Positions 8,490 to 16,726 of a stretch of DNA of 64,000 nucleotides are shown piece after piece. The notes beneath the pieces are model-generated. The model was not told the origin of the DNA. It was given only the letters and a program-made list of their open reading frames with translations, and ran no database searches. The stretch spans positions 1-64,000 of the forward strand of contig NZ_JBHMFS010000003.1 in the NCBI RefSeq assembly GCF_051433165.1. The letters are read 5' to 3'. How positions within the stretch are numbered: the stretch's first letter is position 1; the number at the start of each line of letters is the position of its first letter. The translations under genes and the position numbers were made by a program. The stretch is from Falsiroseomonas sp051433165. Its GTDB lineage: Bacteria > Pseudomonadota > Alphaproteobacteria > Acetobacterales > Acetobacteraceae.

Positions 8490-9814
8490 GCGGGCCGAAG
8501 GTGGTGCTGGTGGTGGAGGACGACCCGGTTCTGGGTCCGGCCCTGGTGCAGCGCCTGCGGCTCGAAGGCTTCCGCCCCCGCCTGGCCGCGACCGGGGCGG
8601 AGGCGCTGCGGGAGGCGGCGGCGCTGCGCCCCGATGCGGTGCTGAGTGATATCCGCCTGCCGGACATGTCGGGGGAGGCGGTGTATCTGCGCCTGGTGGC
8701 GGATCTCGGCGCATTGCCCGCCGTGTTCATGACCGCCTTCAGCGAGGTGGCGCAGGCCGTGCGCCTCGTCCGCGCCGGGGCGCGCGACTACCTGACGAAG
8801 CCGGTTGATGTGGACCGGCTGGTCGAGGCGCTGGGCGCCGCCATGGCCGACATCCCGGCACAGCGGATCAAGGCGCCCGGACCCTCGCTCGGCATCTCCG
8901 CCGCCATGCAGGAGGTCGAGGCGCTGATGCGCAAGGCGGCGCGGGTCGATGCGCCGGTGGTCTTCACGGGTGAGACCGGTGTCGGCAAGGAAGTCGCGGC
9001 GCGCTTCCTGCACGCGGTCTCGGCCCGGGCGGATGAGCCCTTCGTGGCGCTGAACTGTGCCGCCATCGCGCGCGACCTGGCCGAGAGCACGCTGTTTGGC
9101 CATGAGCGCGGCGCCTTCACGGGCGCGGTGGCCCGCCAGGTCGGTGTGGTGGAGCGGGCCGGCGCGGGCACGCTGCTGCTGGACGAGATCGCGGAACTGT
9201 CGCTCGACCTGCAGGCGAAGCTGCTGCGGCTGGTGCAGGAGCGGAGCTTCCTGCCGCTGGGCGCCGCCGCGGAGCGTCCCTTCGCCGCACGGCTGGTCTG
9301 CGCCACCCATGCGGACCTCGCCGCCCGGGTGCGCGCGGGCAGCTTTCGCGAGGATCTCTACTACCGCCTGCACGTCATCCCGGTAGAGGTTCCCCCGCTG
9401 CGCCGACGCACGGAGGACCTGCCCTGGCTGGCGGAACGGCTGCTGGCCGAGGCCGTGGCGCGCTTTGACCTGGGTGCGCGCCATCTGGCCCCCGCTGCCC
9501 TGGCGAGCCTGGCCGACCATGACTGGCCGGGCAATGTGCGGGAATTGCGCAACCGTATCGAACGCGCGGTGGCCCTGGCGGAAGGCGAGGAGATCGGCGT
9601 CGCCGACCTGTTTCCGGAAGGTCGCCTCGACGACAGTGCCGGGCCGGGTGGGGCGTCCCGGCTCGGGGCGGCGATCGATGGCGCGACGCGCGACGCGATC
9701 GCCGAGGCGCTGCAGCGTGTCGGTGGCAACCGGGCGGAAGCGGCGCGGCGGCTTGGGATTTCCCGCACCACGCTGTGGAAGCGGATGCGGGAACTTGGCA
9801 TGGCGGCGGACTGA
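8486..9814 (+). CDS. NtrC-family sigma-54-dependent response regulator
   Basis: A 442-residue regulator in three parts. The receiver domain (1-120) has its phosphorylation site at Asp55 and an acidic pair at Asp12/13. The AAA+ domain (about 130-365) has Walker A GETGVGKE, the sigma-54 contact loop GAFTGA and Walker B LLLDEIAEL. A Fis-type helix-turn-helix closes the protein (NRAEAARRLGISRTTLWKRM). Such proteins bind upstream sites and use ATP to open sigma-54 promoters. GTG at 8486 overlaps the kinase stop. The nearest candidate target is the promoter-like site before mrpA. Confidence 0.95.
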   Translation: MSGPKVVLVVEDDPVLGPALVQRLRLEGFRPRLAATGAEALREAAALRPDAVLSDIRLPDMSGEAVYLRLVADLGALPAVFMTAFSEVAQAVRLVRAGARDYLTKPVDVDRLVEALGAAMADIPAQRIKAPGPSLGISAAMQEVEALMRKAARVDAPVVFTGETGVGKEVAARFLHAVSARADEPFVALNCAAIARDLAESTLFGHERGAFTGAVARQVGVVERAGAGTLLLDEIAELSLDLQAKLLRLVQERSFLPLGAAAERPFAARLVCATHADLAARVRAGSFREDLYYRLHVIPVEVPPLRRRTEDLPWLAERLLAEAVARFDLGARHLAPAALASLADHDWPGNVRELRNRIERAVALAEGEEIGVADLFPEGRLDDSAGPGGASRLGAAIDGATRDAIAEALQRVGGNRAEAARRLGISRTTLWKRMRELGMAAD

Positions 9815-9856
9815 CCGACGTAGCCGGAGGACGGGAGAGATCGGCCGAGAGCGCCC

Positions 9857-11464
9857 CTACGCGCCCAATGCGATCCCGTCCCGCTGCGGGTCAGCCCCGC
9901 CGTGGCAGGCACCGTCCCGGATCAGCACGCCATGCGGCGCACCGAAGGCGTAGCTCTGGTAGGATCGCGCCACCGGATAGCCCATTGCGCCCAGCGCATC
10001 CGTCACCCGGTGCGGGACGCGGTTGGCGACATCGATGGTGTCACTCAGCGCCACGATGCGCGGCGCAGCCACCGCGTCCGACATGTCCATGTCGAAATCC
10101 ACCACATTGCTGATCGCCTGCGCCAGCGCCGGCACGATGTAGGTGCCGCCCGGCGCGCCCAGCACCATGGCAATCCTCTCGTCCCGGAACAGGATGGTCG
10201 GCGCCAGGGCGCTGCCGCGGCTTTTGCCCGGTGCGATGGAGGCGGCGCGGCCCGGGCGGGGATCGAAGCCGCTCATGCAGCCATTATACATGAAGCCCAG
10301 CCCCGGCGTGATGGCGCCGGAGGGAATGCCGAGCGTGTGGGTGAGGGACACCGCATTGCCCTGCCCATCCACCACGCAGACCACGGTGGTATCCGGCGGG
10401 GCCTTCGGTTCCTCCGCGCGCGGCACGCGGGCCTTCTCCCCGGCGCGGATGCGCGCCGCCAGGGCCTCGGCATGTTCGGCCGAGAGCAGCCGGTCGAGCG
10501 GCACATCGACGAAATCGGGGTCGCCCATATGGGCGTCCTTGTCGATCGTCATCCACTTCATGGCTTCCGCCAGGATGCGCAGATGCTCCGGGCTGTTGTG
10601 CTCCAGCGCGCCGAGGTCGAAGCAGCCCATGATGTGCAGCAGCTCGATCAGCGATCCGCCGCCGGCCGGCGGCGGGTTGGAGGCGACGCGCAGCCCGCGA
10701 TACATCCCCCAGCAGGGCGCCTTTTCCCGCACCCGGTAGGCTGCCAGATCCTCCAGCGTCACGCCGCCTCCCTGGGCTGCCATGTCGGCCGCGATCTCGT
10801 GCGCCATGTCGCCGCGATAGAAGATCTCGGCGCCGCCCTCGGCGATGCGTTCCAGGCTGCGCGCCATGTCCGGGTTGTGCAGCATGTCGCCCGGGCGCTT
10901 CAGCGTGCCGTCGGCGCGGAAATAGACCTGCCGGCCGGTTTCGCTGAATCGCAGCTTGTCGGCGACATTCACCTGGCCGTCGCCGCCGTGGTCGATCGCC
11001 CAGTAGTAATGCATGTAGGGCCGAACCATCACGCCGCGACGCGCCTGGCCGATCGCGGGCTGCATCACCTCACGCAATGGCATGCTGCCGAAGCGGGAAA
11101 GCGCCTCCGTATAGCCTGCGACATTGCCCGGCGTGCCGACGGCGCCGTAGCCCCGGTCATTGGCCTGGTCGCGCAGCAGGAAGACGAAGCCGTCGCGGGA
11201 CTGGCCGATGAATTTGTCGGCCCACATTCCGGGCGTCGCGGAAAGCGGCGCCCTGCCGAAGAACTCCAGCACCGTGTGCACGCCGCGCGAAGGCATGCAG
11301 ATCTGCATCGCGCCGAAGCCGCCGATGCCGCACATCTGCGGATCGACGACGCCCTGGCTGAAGGCGCAGGCGATGGCCGCATCCACCGCATTGCCGCCCT
11401 GGCGGAGGATCTCCACCCCCGCCTCCGCCGCCTCCGGCTGCGCCGCGACCACCATGCCCCGCAT
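9857..11464 (-). CDS. Gamma-glutamyltransferase family enzyme (Ntn hydrolase)
   Basis: A 535-residue member of the gamma-glutamyltransferase/acylase family, which self-cleaves before a catalytic Thr. The expected site is PDTTVVCVVDGQGNAVS, with Thr359 as the likely new N-terminus of the small subunit. The N-terminal AQPEAAEAGVEILRQGGNAVDAAIA and the GGG-SLIELLHI motif fit the large subunit. ATG at 11464 is chosen because a clear ribosome site (AAGGGGAG, about 11470-11478) precedes it. No signal peptide is visible, although classical GGTs are periplasmic, so it may be a cytoplasmic acylase or hydrolase. It is the last gene of an operon with a binding protein and a CocE-type hydrolase. Confidence 0.88.
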   Translation of the reverse strand: MRGMVVAAQPEAAEAGVEILRQGGNAVDAAIACAFSQGVVDPQMCGIGGFGAMQICMPSRGVHTVLEFFGRAPLSATPGMWADKFIGQSRDGFVFLLRDQANDRGYGAVGTPGNVAGYTEALSRFGSMPLREVMQPAIGQARRGVMVRPYMHYYWAIDHGGDGQVNVADKLRFSETGRQVYFRADGTLKRPGDMLHNPDMARSLERIAEGGAEIFYRGDMAHEIAADMAAQGGGVTLEDLAAYRVREKAPCWGMYRGLRVASNPPPAGGGSLIELLHIMGCFDLGALEHNSPEHLRILAEAMKWMTIDKDAHMGDPDFVDVPLDRLLSAEHAEALAARIRAGEKARVPRAEEPKAPPDTTVVCVVDGQGNAVSLTHTLGIPSGAITPGLGFMYNGCMSGFDPRPGRAASIAPGKSRGSALAPTILFRDERIAMVLGAPGGTYIVPALAQAISNVVDFDMDMSDAVAAPRIVALSDTIDVANRVPHRVTDALGAMGYPVARSYQSYAFGAPHGVLIRDGACHGGADPQRDGIALGA

Positions 11465-11490
11465 CGTGTCTCTCCCCTTCTTGATACACG

Positions 11491-11586
11491 CGGCCAGCAA
11501 AGCTGGCCGAGGCGCCGAACGGCGCCCGCCGCCGATGCGGCGAAGCCATTCGGGGCGCCGCCCCGAAGCCGGAGGCCGCGTCCGGC
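11491..11586. repeat. Row of five GC-rich hairpins between tctC and the GGT-family gene
   Basis: Five perfect inverted repeats follow one another almost without a gap. They are CGGCCAGC/GCTGGCCG (11491-11509), GGCGCC/GGCGCC (11511-11526), CGCCGC/GCGGCG (11527-11542), TTCGGGGC/GCCCCGAA (11549-11567), and GCCGGA/TCCGGC (11568-11586). They lie in the transcribed gap between two co-directional genes. They could protect the 3' end of the upstream message, attenuate the downstream gene, or be a family of intergenic palindromes. No poly-T run follows, so a classical terminator is not obvious. Confidence 0.7.
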
Positions 11587-11605
11587 GCTTGAGAAATTAC
11601 GAGTA

Positions 11606-12601
11606 CTAATCCGGCGTGATGCCCGAGGCGCGGATCACCGGCGCCCAGGCGGCAATTTCCTGCCGCACGAATGCCTGCGCATCCGCCAGGTAGAGACGCC
11701 CGGCAGTGGTCGAGGTCTCGGCGAAGCGGCGCTGGACGTTCGGGCTGGCCTGCGCGCCGCGCACCGCCTCGGCCAGCTTCTCCAGGATCGGCCGCGGCGT
11801 GCCGGCCGGGGCGGCGAGGCCAGCCCAGCCATCGGCCACGACCTCCGGGTAGCCCAGCTCGCGGAAGGTCGGCACATTCGGGAAATCCGGGGAGCGTTCC
11901 GGCGCCGTGGTCGCCAGCGCCCGCAGCGCGCCGGAGCGGACATGCGCGCTGGTCGCGGTCAGGCTGTCCACCACGCTCGGCACCACGCCGGCCATGAGGT
12001 CCGTGATCGCCTGGGTGGAGCCGCGATAGGGCACATGCTCCAGCGGCGCGCCCGTGGCCGCCGCCAGGCGCATGCCCAGCAGATGCGCGACGCCGCCGGC
12101 GCCGGAGGTGCCGTAGAACATCGGGCGGGCCTTCGCTGCCGCCACATAGCCGGCGACATCGCGGATCGGCAGGCTGGGGTTCACGCAGAGCAAATAGGGC
12201 GTGCCCATCATGATGGCGATGTGCTCGAAGGAGGTGTCCGCATTGTACTGGATGCGGTCCCGGTACAGCGTCTGGCCGATTGCCATGCCGCTGATGGTGG
12301 TGATCAGCAGCGTGTAGCCATCCGCGGGCATGCGCGCGACATAGGCCGAGCCGAGGGTGGAGCCGGCGCCGCCGCGGTTTTCCATCACCATGGTCTGGCC
12401 CAGCGTGGCCTGCATTTCCTGCGCGATGACGCGGGCTGCGATATCCGTGGCACCGCCCGCGCCGAAGGGCACGATGACGCGGATCGGCTGCGCCTGCGGC
12501 CAGGGCGTGCCCTGGGCGGCGGCGGGGCGGGCGAGCAGCGGCGTGGCGGCCGCGAGGGCGGCGGCCTGCAAGAGCTGGCGGCGGGTGGTTCCGGCTTGCA
12601 T
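11606..12601 (-). CDS. Tripartite tricarboxylate transporter substrate-binding protein (TctC/Bug)
   Basis: A 331-residue periplasmic solute-binding protein. The N-terminus has a Tat-like signal (TTRRQLLQ, hydrophobic stretch, cleavage near ARPAAAQ). The mature part shows Bug-family motifs IRVIVPFGAGGATDIAAR and VMENRGGAGSTLGS. Such proteins capture small organic acids or amides for TctAB permeases, but no permease gene is nearby, as is common for this expanded family in Acetobacteraceae and Burkholderiales. It begins 2 nt after the GAF-protein stop. The ligand is unknown; the neighbouring hydrolase and GGT-type enzyme suggest an acylated or glutamyl-linked compound. Confidence 0.92.
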   Translation of the reverse strand: MQAGTTRRQLLQAAALAAATPLLARPAAAQGTPWPQAQPIRVIVPFGAGGATDIAARVIAQEMQATLGQTMVMENRGGAGSTLGSAYVARMPADGYTLLITTISGMAIGQTLYRDRIQYNADTSFEHIAIMMGTPYLLCVNPSLPIRDVAGYVAAAKARPMFYGTSGAGGVAHLLGMRLAAATGAPLEHVPYRGSTQAITDLMAGVVPSVVDSLTATSAHVRSGALRALATTAPERSPDFPNVPTFRELGYPEVVADGWAGLAAPAGTPRPILEKLAEAVRGAQASPNVQRRFAETSTTAGRLYLADAQAFVRQEIAAWAPVIRASGITPD

Positions 12602-12603
12602 GG

Positions 12604-13170
12604 TCAGGTTCCTGTGGCTTGGGGGGGATTCGGCGATCGGATCGTGCCGGTTTCGGCGAGGATCAGGAAGGCCGGCATGGCAAGCTGGGCGAAGCAGCGC
12701 ACCAGCATCAGGTCATCCTCCGTGTACCAGCTGGAGCGATGCATCAGATTGACCTGGCCCAGCGTGCGGCCCTGCCAGCGCAGCGGCGTGTTCATGGCGC
12801 TGCCGCAGCCGAGCGCCGTCGCACCGGCATGGTCCGGATAGCTGGCCCGCAGTTCATCCTCCGTGCGGATCAGGATGGGCCGGCCATGCTGCATCAGCTC
12901 CCGCATCCGTGGTGCGGCGGAGGCCAGCTTGCGGCCACCGACCGGATAGGCCTCCGGCAGGTTGGACCAGACCCGCTCCGCCTCCCCACCCGCATGGTGC
13001 ACCTGCATGGTGCACAGGATGTGCCCGACAGCGCCCGCCAGCGCCGCATCCAGCGCGGCCAGCGTGGCGCCGGGCTGCGCCGGCTCGGCCTGCGCCAAAG
13101 CGAGGCGGGTGAGGTAGGGCAGGGGGTGGGCGCGCCGGTTCATGCTGCCGCGCATATCGGACTCATGCAT
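12604..13170 (-). CDS. Stand-alone GAF domain protein
   Basis: A protein of about 188 residues made almost entirely of one GAF domain. The core pattern is ALGCGSAMNTPLRWQGRTLGQVNLMHR, followed by YTEDDLMLVRCFAQLAMPAFL. No output domain is attached. GAF domains bind small molecules; in this operon it may sense the substrate or act as a modified enzyme subunit, but no function can be assigned. Three ATG starts (13170, 13155, 13143) are possible. The first overlaps the hydrolase stop by 8 nt and is used here. Tightly packed with the TctC gene downstream. Confidence 0.75.
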   Translation of the reverse strand: MHESDMRGSMNRRAHPLPYLTRLALAQAEPAQPGATLAALDAALAGAVGHILCTMQVHHAGGEAERVWSNLPEAYPVGGRKLASAAPRMRELMQHGRPILIRTEDELRASYPDHAGATALGCGSAMNTPLRWQGRTLGQVNLMHRSSWYTEDDLMLVRCFAQLAMPAFLILAETGTIRSPNPPQATGT

Positions 13171-15004
13171 GGGCAGCACCTGGCCCGCAGGGCCGCAGCG
13201 GCAATTCCAAGGCCGAGGCCCGATCGCCGCCGCGCAGCAGGGTCAGGCGCGGCGGCCGGCCATGCGGCACCTGCGCCGCGTGGTCGGCATCGGCGCCCGA
13301 CACGGACAGTCGGATGCGGCTGCCCTGGCGGAACACCCAGGCTGTTGGCAGTAGCGGAATGCGCAGGCGCGTGACCTGGCCGGGCACTAGCGGCGCCGCA
13401 TCCTCGCGGCGAAAACTGCGGAAGGGCCAGGTGGTGCGGTAGGACTCCGGCGCCGGGCTTTCCTTGCGGTGCAGGGCGCGCAGCAGGCCCTCTGTCACGT
13501 AGCGGATGCTGCCATCCGCCTCGACTTCCGAGAGATAGACGAACAGGGCTGCATCCGGCTCGCTCGATTCCAGCCAGAGATCGGCCAGGCCGTGCCCGGC
13601 CAATTCCATGTCCTGCGCCAACGGGGCGGAGGACCAGCCAACCAGCCCCGCCTGCCGCTGCCCCCAATCCGCGTAGTAGGTGGTGCTGTTGATGCCGGCG
13701 ATGCGCTCATACCGCGTGCCGTCGCCGCTGCCCCAGGCGAAATCGGCATGCGTCGCATCCTGCCCCGCAGCCCCCGGTGCCTCGGCCAGCGCGCCCTCGG
13801 CGGCGAGGTACAGGCGCTGCGTGGCCTCCACCGGCGGCCAGGAGTCCGCCGCGCGCCAGGCCTCCGCATGCAGGCTGAAGAAATGCACCGGCGCTTCCCG
13901 GTCCAGCCCGGTATCTCGCCGCAGCAGGTAATGGTCGAAGAAGCGCAGCACCGCGCCGAGCAGGTCAAATTCCGGCGTCTGATCCCGCCGCCAGGGGGAG
14001 ACGTTGCAGCGCGCCCCATGATCCCACGGCCCCAGGATCAGATGCACCGGATTGTCGCGCAGCGTCAGGAAGCGGGAGATCGCGCCATTGGCGTAGCCCG
14101 CCCCATCCATCCAGCCGGACATCGCGAGCACCGCCACATCCGGCCGGATGCCGGCGCCGACCGAATAGGGGCTGAAGGAAGCCGAGCTGAAGCCCGCATC
14201 ATAGGGCAGCGGGTCCTCGCGGAAGCGGAACTCCGCCATGAAATCCGGCTGCCGAAAATTGCCGGCATGCTCGCGCAGCGCCTCCGCCAGCAGGCTGCCA
14301 TCCGCATCCTCATCCACCGGATGCGGCCCGGCGAGATCCGGGTTGGCGTAGTAAACATAGTTCCGCAGCAGGTCGCGCCGGTCGTGGTCCATCGCGACCA
14401 TCAGGTCATCATAGCTCTTCGCGAGCTGCTTCATGGCGATTCCGCCCGGGTAGTAGTTATCCGCATAGGTGTCCCACACCGCGAATAGCGGCGCGATCGC
14501 CTTCACCGCCGGGTGCCCGGTGCTGGCCAGGAAGTCCGACGCCGCGCCGGGGTAGGAGATGCCGGTGGCGCCTACCTGCCCATCCGACCAGGGCTGCGCC
14601 ACCACCCAATCCGTGATCTCCCGCGAATCCTCCCGCTCCCGCGGCGAGCGGAAGCTGTCGCGCGTGCCGAAGGAGGCGCCGGTGCCGCGCACATCCACCA
14701 CCACCACCGCATAGCCGCGCGGCACCAGATGGCGCACGAACTTGCCAGCGTTCGGGATGGCGTCGCCCTGGCCACCCTCGCGCAGTCGGAAGCGGCGGTA
14801 ATAGGGCGTCAGGATCAGGATGGCGGGCACCGGGCCCGTGGCACCCTCCGGCCGCCAGACATCCACCGCGATGCGGCAGCCATCGCGCATGGTGAGGTAG
14901 CGGGAGGCCGGTGCCTCCGGCAGCGCGAAGGCCACTTCGCGGGTGGCTGCGTAGCTGGAAGGCGCCAGGCGCCAGGCGGCGCCGGTCTGGTCTCGGTCGG
15001 ACAT
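13163..15004 (-). CDS. CocE/NonD family hydrolase (X-Pro dipeptidyl-peptidase S15 type)
   Basis: A 613-residue alpha/beta hydrolase of the cocaine-esterase/S15 class. The nucleophile is Ser150 in GISYPG, and the catalytic His lies in GPWDHGA. A C-terminal jelly-roll domain (about residues 370-600) is typical of the family (ARLRIPLLPTAWVFRQGSRIRLSVSG type motif). Family members cleave esters, amides or N-terminal dipeptides. No signal peptide is seen, so the enzyme is probably cytoplasmic. It is the first gene of the four-gene operon, divergent from the LysR gene at 15137. Confidence 0.9.
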   Translation of the reverse strand: MSDRDQTGAAWRLAPSSYAATREVAFALPEAPASRYLTMRDGCRIAVDVWRPEGATGPVPAILILTPYYRRFRLREGGQGDAIPNAGKFVRHLVPRGYAVVVVDVRGTGASFGTRDSFRSPREREDSREITDWVVAQPWSDGQVGATGISYPGAASDFLASTGHPAVKAIAPLFAVWDTYADNYYPGGIAMKQLAKSYDDLMVAMDHDRRDLLRNYVYYANPDLAGPHPVDEDADGSLLAEALREHAGNFRQPDFMAEFRFREDPLPYDAGFSSASFSPYSVGAGIRPDVAVLAMSGWMDGAGYANGAISRFLTLRDNPVHLILGPWDHGARCNVSPWRRDQTPEFDLLGAVLRFFDHYLLRRDTGLDREAPVHFFSLHAEAWRAADSWPPVEATQRLYLAAEGALAEAPGAAGQDATHADFAWGSGDGTRYERIAGINSTTYYADWGQRQAGLVGWSSAPLAQDMELAGHGLADLWLESSEPDAALFVYLSEVEADGSIRYVTEGLLRALHRKESPAPESYRTTWPFRSFRREDAAPLVPGQVTRLRIPLLPTAWVFRQGSRIRLSVSGADADHAAQVPHGRPPRLTLLRGGDRASALELPLRPCGPGAAHA

Positions 15005-15136
15005 GGTCGCAGCCTCGCTGGAGCCGGGACATCGGCCGTGTCACCGGTCCGTCATCCATGCGCGCCGCTGCACTGCTGCGTCAAATGCGTTATGGGTGCC
15101 AGGATATGCGATTTCCGCACAGGAAGAAGGGACAGG
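15005..15136. promoter_or_regulatory. Divergent LysR/hydrolase promoter region
   Basis: This 132-nt gap separates the LysR regulator gene from the oppositely transcribed hydrolase operon, the classic layout for LysR self-control and control of the neighbouring operon. It is less GC-rich at 15085-15120. A short inverted match GTGC..GCAC flanks 15099-15120. No exact T-N11-A site can be singled out by eye. A ribosome site AGGAAGAAGGGA lies just before the LysR ATG. Confidence 0.5.
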
Positions 15137-16126
15137 ATGCACAACCTCCGGTCGCTGGATGCGCTGCGTGCCTTCGTCGATGGCGGCTCCGTCTCCCAGG
15201 CCGCGATCCGACTGGGGCGCACCCAGCCGCAGGTCGGGCGGCTGCTGGCGGCGCTGGAAGCGGATCTCGGCTTCCGGCTGTTCCACCGCGAGAACCGTCG
15301 CCTGACCCTGACGGCGGAGGGGTTGCGCTTCTACCGGCAGGCCGAGCGGGTGCTGGCCGGGCATGATGGGTTGCAACGGCTGGCCGCCGGCATCCGCGAA
15401 GGCCGCAGCGACCGCCACCTGCGCGTGCTGACGGCGCCGCAGGTGGCGAGCGTGGTGCTCGGCCCGGCGCTGCGCGCCATGGCGGCGCGGGTGCCCGACT
15501 TCACCGCACTGATCGACACGCGCATCCGCCTGGATGCCGAGACGGTGGTGGAGCAGGAGCATTTCGACCTCGGCGTCACCGTCCTGCCGCTGGCCCACCC
15601 CAAGCTGAAGGTGGAACCGGTCTGCGCGCTGGAGGCGGTGGTGGTGATGCGCCGCGACCATCCCCTGGCACAGCTTCGGCAAATCGGCTTGGCCGATCTG
15701 CTGGCGCATGATCTGGTGGTGACGCATGAACGATCCCTGCTGCGGCAGGGGCTGGAGCGGCATAGCCGAGAGGCGGGGCTGACCCCGCGCCCACGATTCG
15801 AGGCATCGAACGGCGTGGTGGTCTGCCAGCTTGTGGCGCAGGGGCTGGGCGTGGCGCTGGCGGACCCCTTCGTGGTGCTGTCCAACCCGGCGCCGCAACT
15901 GGTCATGCGGCCCTTCGCCTGCTCGATCCCGGTCCCCTACGGCCTGTTCTTCCCCGCCTGGCAGCCGCGCCCCGGGATCGTGGACGACTTCGCCGCACTG
16001 GTGGCCGAGACGGCGCGGCGCGAGGCCGCTTCGCTGCGGCGCAGCCTGCGCCGGCGGGCGCCGGATATTGCCGGGATGCGCGGCGCGGCGGAGACTGCGG
16101 CGCCACAGGAGGAACCGTACGAATGA
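15137..16126 (+). CDS. LysR-family transcriptional regulator
   Basis: A 329-residue LysR-type regulator. The winged helix-turn-helix occupies residues 1-60 (SVSQAAIRLGRTQPQVGRLLAALEADLG reads as helix-turn-helix then wing), followed by an effector-binding domain of periplasmic-binding-protein fold. The start is fixed by AGGAAGAAGGGA 6-16 nt before ATG 15137. Its divergent position suggests it controls the CocE-GAF-TctC-GGT operon. The downstream GST gene overlaps its stop by 4 nt and is probably co-expressed. The C-terminus has an Arg/Ala-rich tail. Confidence 0.93.
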   Translation: MHNLRSLDALRAFVDGGSVSQAAIRLGRTQPQVGRLLAALEADLGFRLFHRENRRLTLTAEGLRFYRQAERVLAGHDGLQRLAAGIREGRSDRHLRVLTAPQVASVVLGPALRAMAARVPDFTALIDTRIRLDAETVVEQEHFDLGVTVLPLAHPKLKVEPVCALEAVVVMRRDHPLAQLRQIGLADLLAHDLVVTHERSLLRQGLERHSREAGLTPRPRFEASNGVVVCQLVAQGLGVALADPFVVLSNPAPQLVMRPFACSIPVPYGLFFPAWQPRPGIVDDFAALVAETARREAASLRRSLRRRAPDIAGMRGAAETAAPQEEPYE

Positions 16127-16722
16127 AGCTCACCGTCTCCCCCAACAGCCCCTATGTCCGCAAGGCGATGGCCTGCGCCATCCAGCGCGGCATCGACGGC
16201 CGCATCACCCCCTGGGCGGAGGCCGGCAAGGACCCGGCGCTGCTGCAGCACAACCCGCTGTCGAAGATCCCGACCCTGGTCACGGATGATGGCCTGTCGC
16301 TGTATGACAGCCCGGTGGTCTGCGAATACCTCGACAGCATCGGCGATGCGCCGAAGCTGTTCCCCGCCGCCGGCCCGGCGCGCTGGACCGCGCTGCGGCA
16401 GCAGGCGCTGGGCGACGGCATCATGGATGCGACGCAGCCGCGACGGCGGGAGATTGCGCTGCCGCTGGATGAAGGCCGCCGGACCTATATCGAGACGCAG
16501 CAGGGCAAGGTGACCCGCGCCATCGATGCGCTGGAGGCGGAGGCGGAGACGCTGGGCGCGCTGACGACGATCGGCGAGATCACCATCGCCTGCGCCCTCG
16601 GCTACCTCGATTTCCGCTACCCGAATGAGCCGTGGCGCCCGGGCCATCCAAAGCTGGAGGCCTGGTACGCCAAGGTCGCCGCGATGCCCGCCATGGCGCG
16701 CACCGCCCCGCCCGCCGGCTGA
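16123..16722 (+). CDS. Glutathione S-transferase family protein
   Basis: A 199-residue cytoplasmic GST. The thioredoxin-like N-domain starts MKLTVSPNSPYVRKA, with a Ser near position 9 in the usual activation position. It has the cis-Pro motif LSKIPTL and the gamma-glutamyl-binding motif YDSPVVCEYL. A helical C-domain follows. ATGA overlap with the LysR stop indicates coupled translation. GSTs in such positions often take part in detoxifying or ring-opening steps of catabolism. It ends 4 nt from the convergent gene at 16727. Confidence 0.92.
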   Translation: MKLTVSPNSPYVRKAMACAIQRGIDGRITPWAEAGKDPALLQHNPLSKIPTLVTDDGLSLYDSPVVCEYLDSIGDAPKLFPAAGPARWTALRQQALGDGIMDATQPRRREIALPLDEGRRTYIETQQGKVTRAIDALEAEAETLGALTTIGEITIACALGYLDFRYPNEPWRPGHPKLEAWYAKVAAMPAMARTAPPAG

Positions 16723-16726
16723 GCCT

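Noticed and set aside
9902..12841. Open frame of 979 codons on the plus strand opposite the GGT-family and TctC genes
   Set aside because: His/Arg/Ala-rich composition and no recognisable domain; both opposite-strand genes are clear homologues with good starts.
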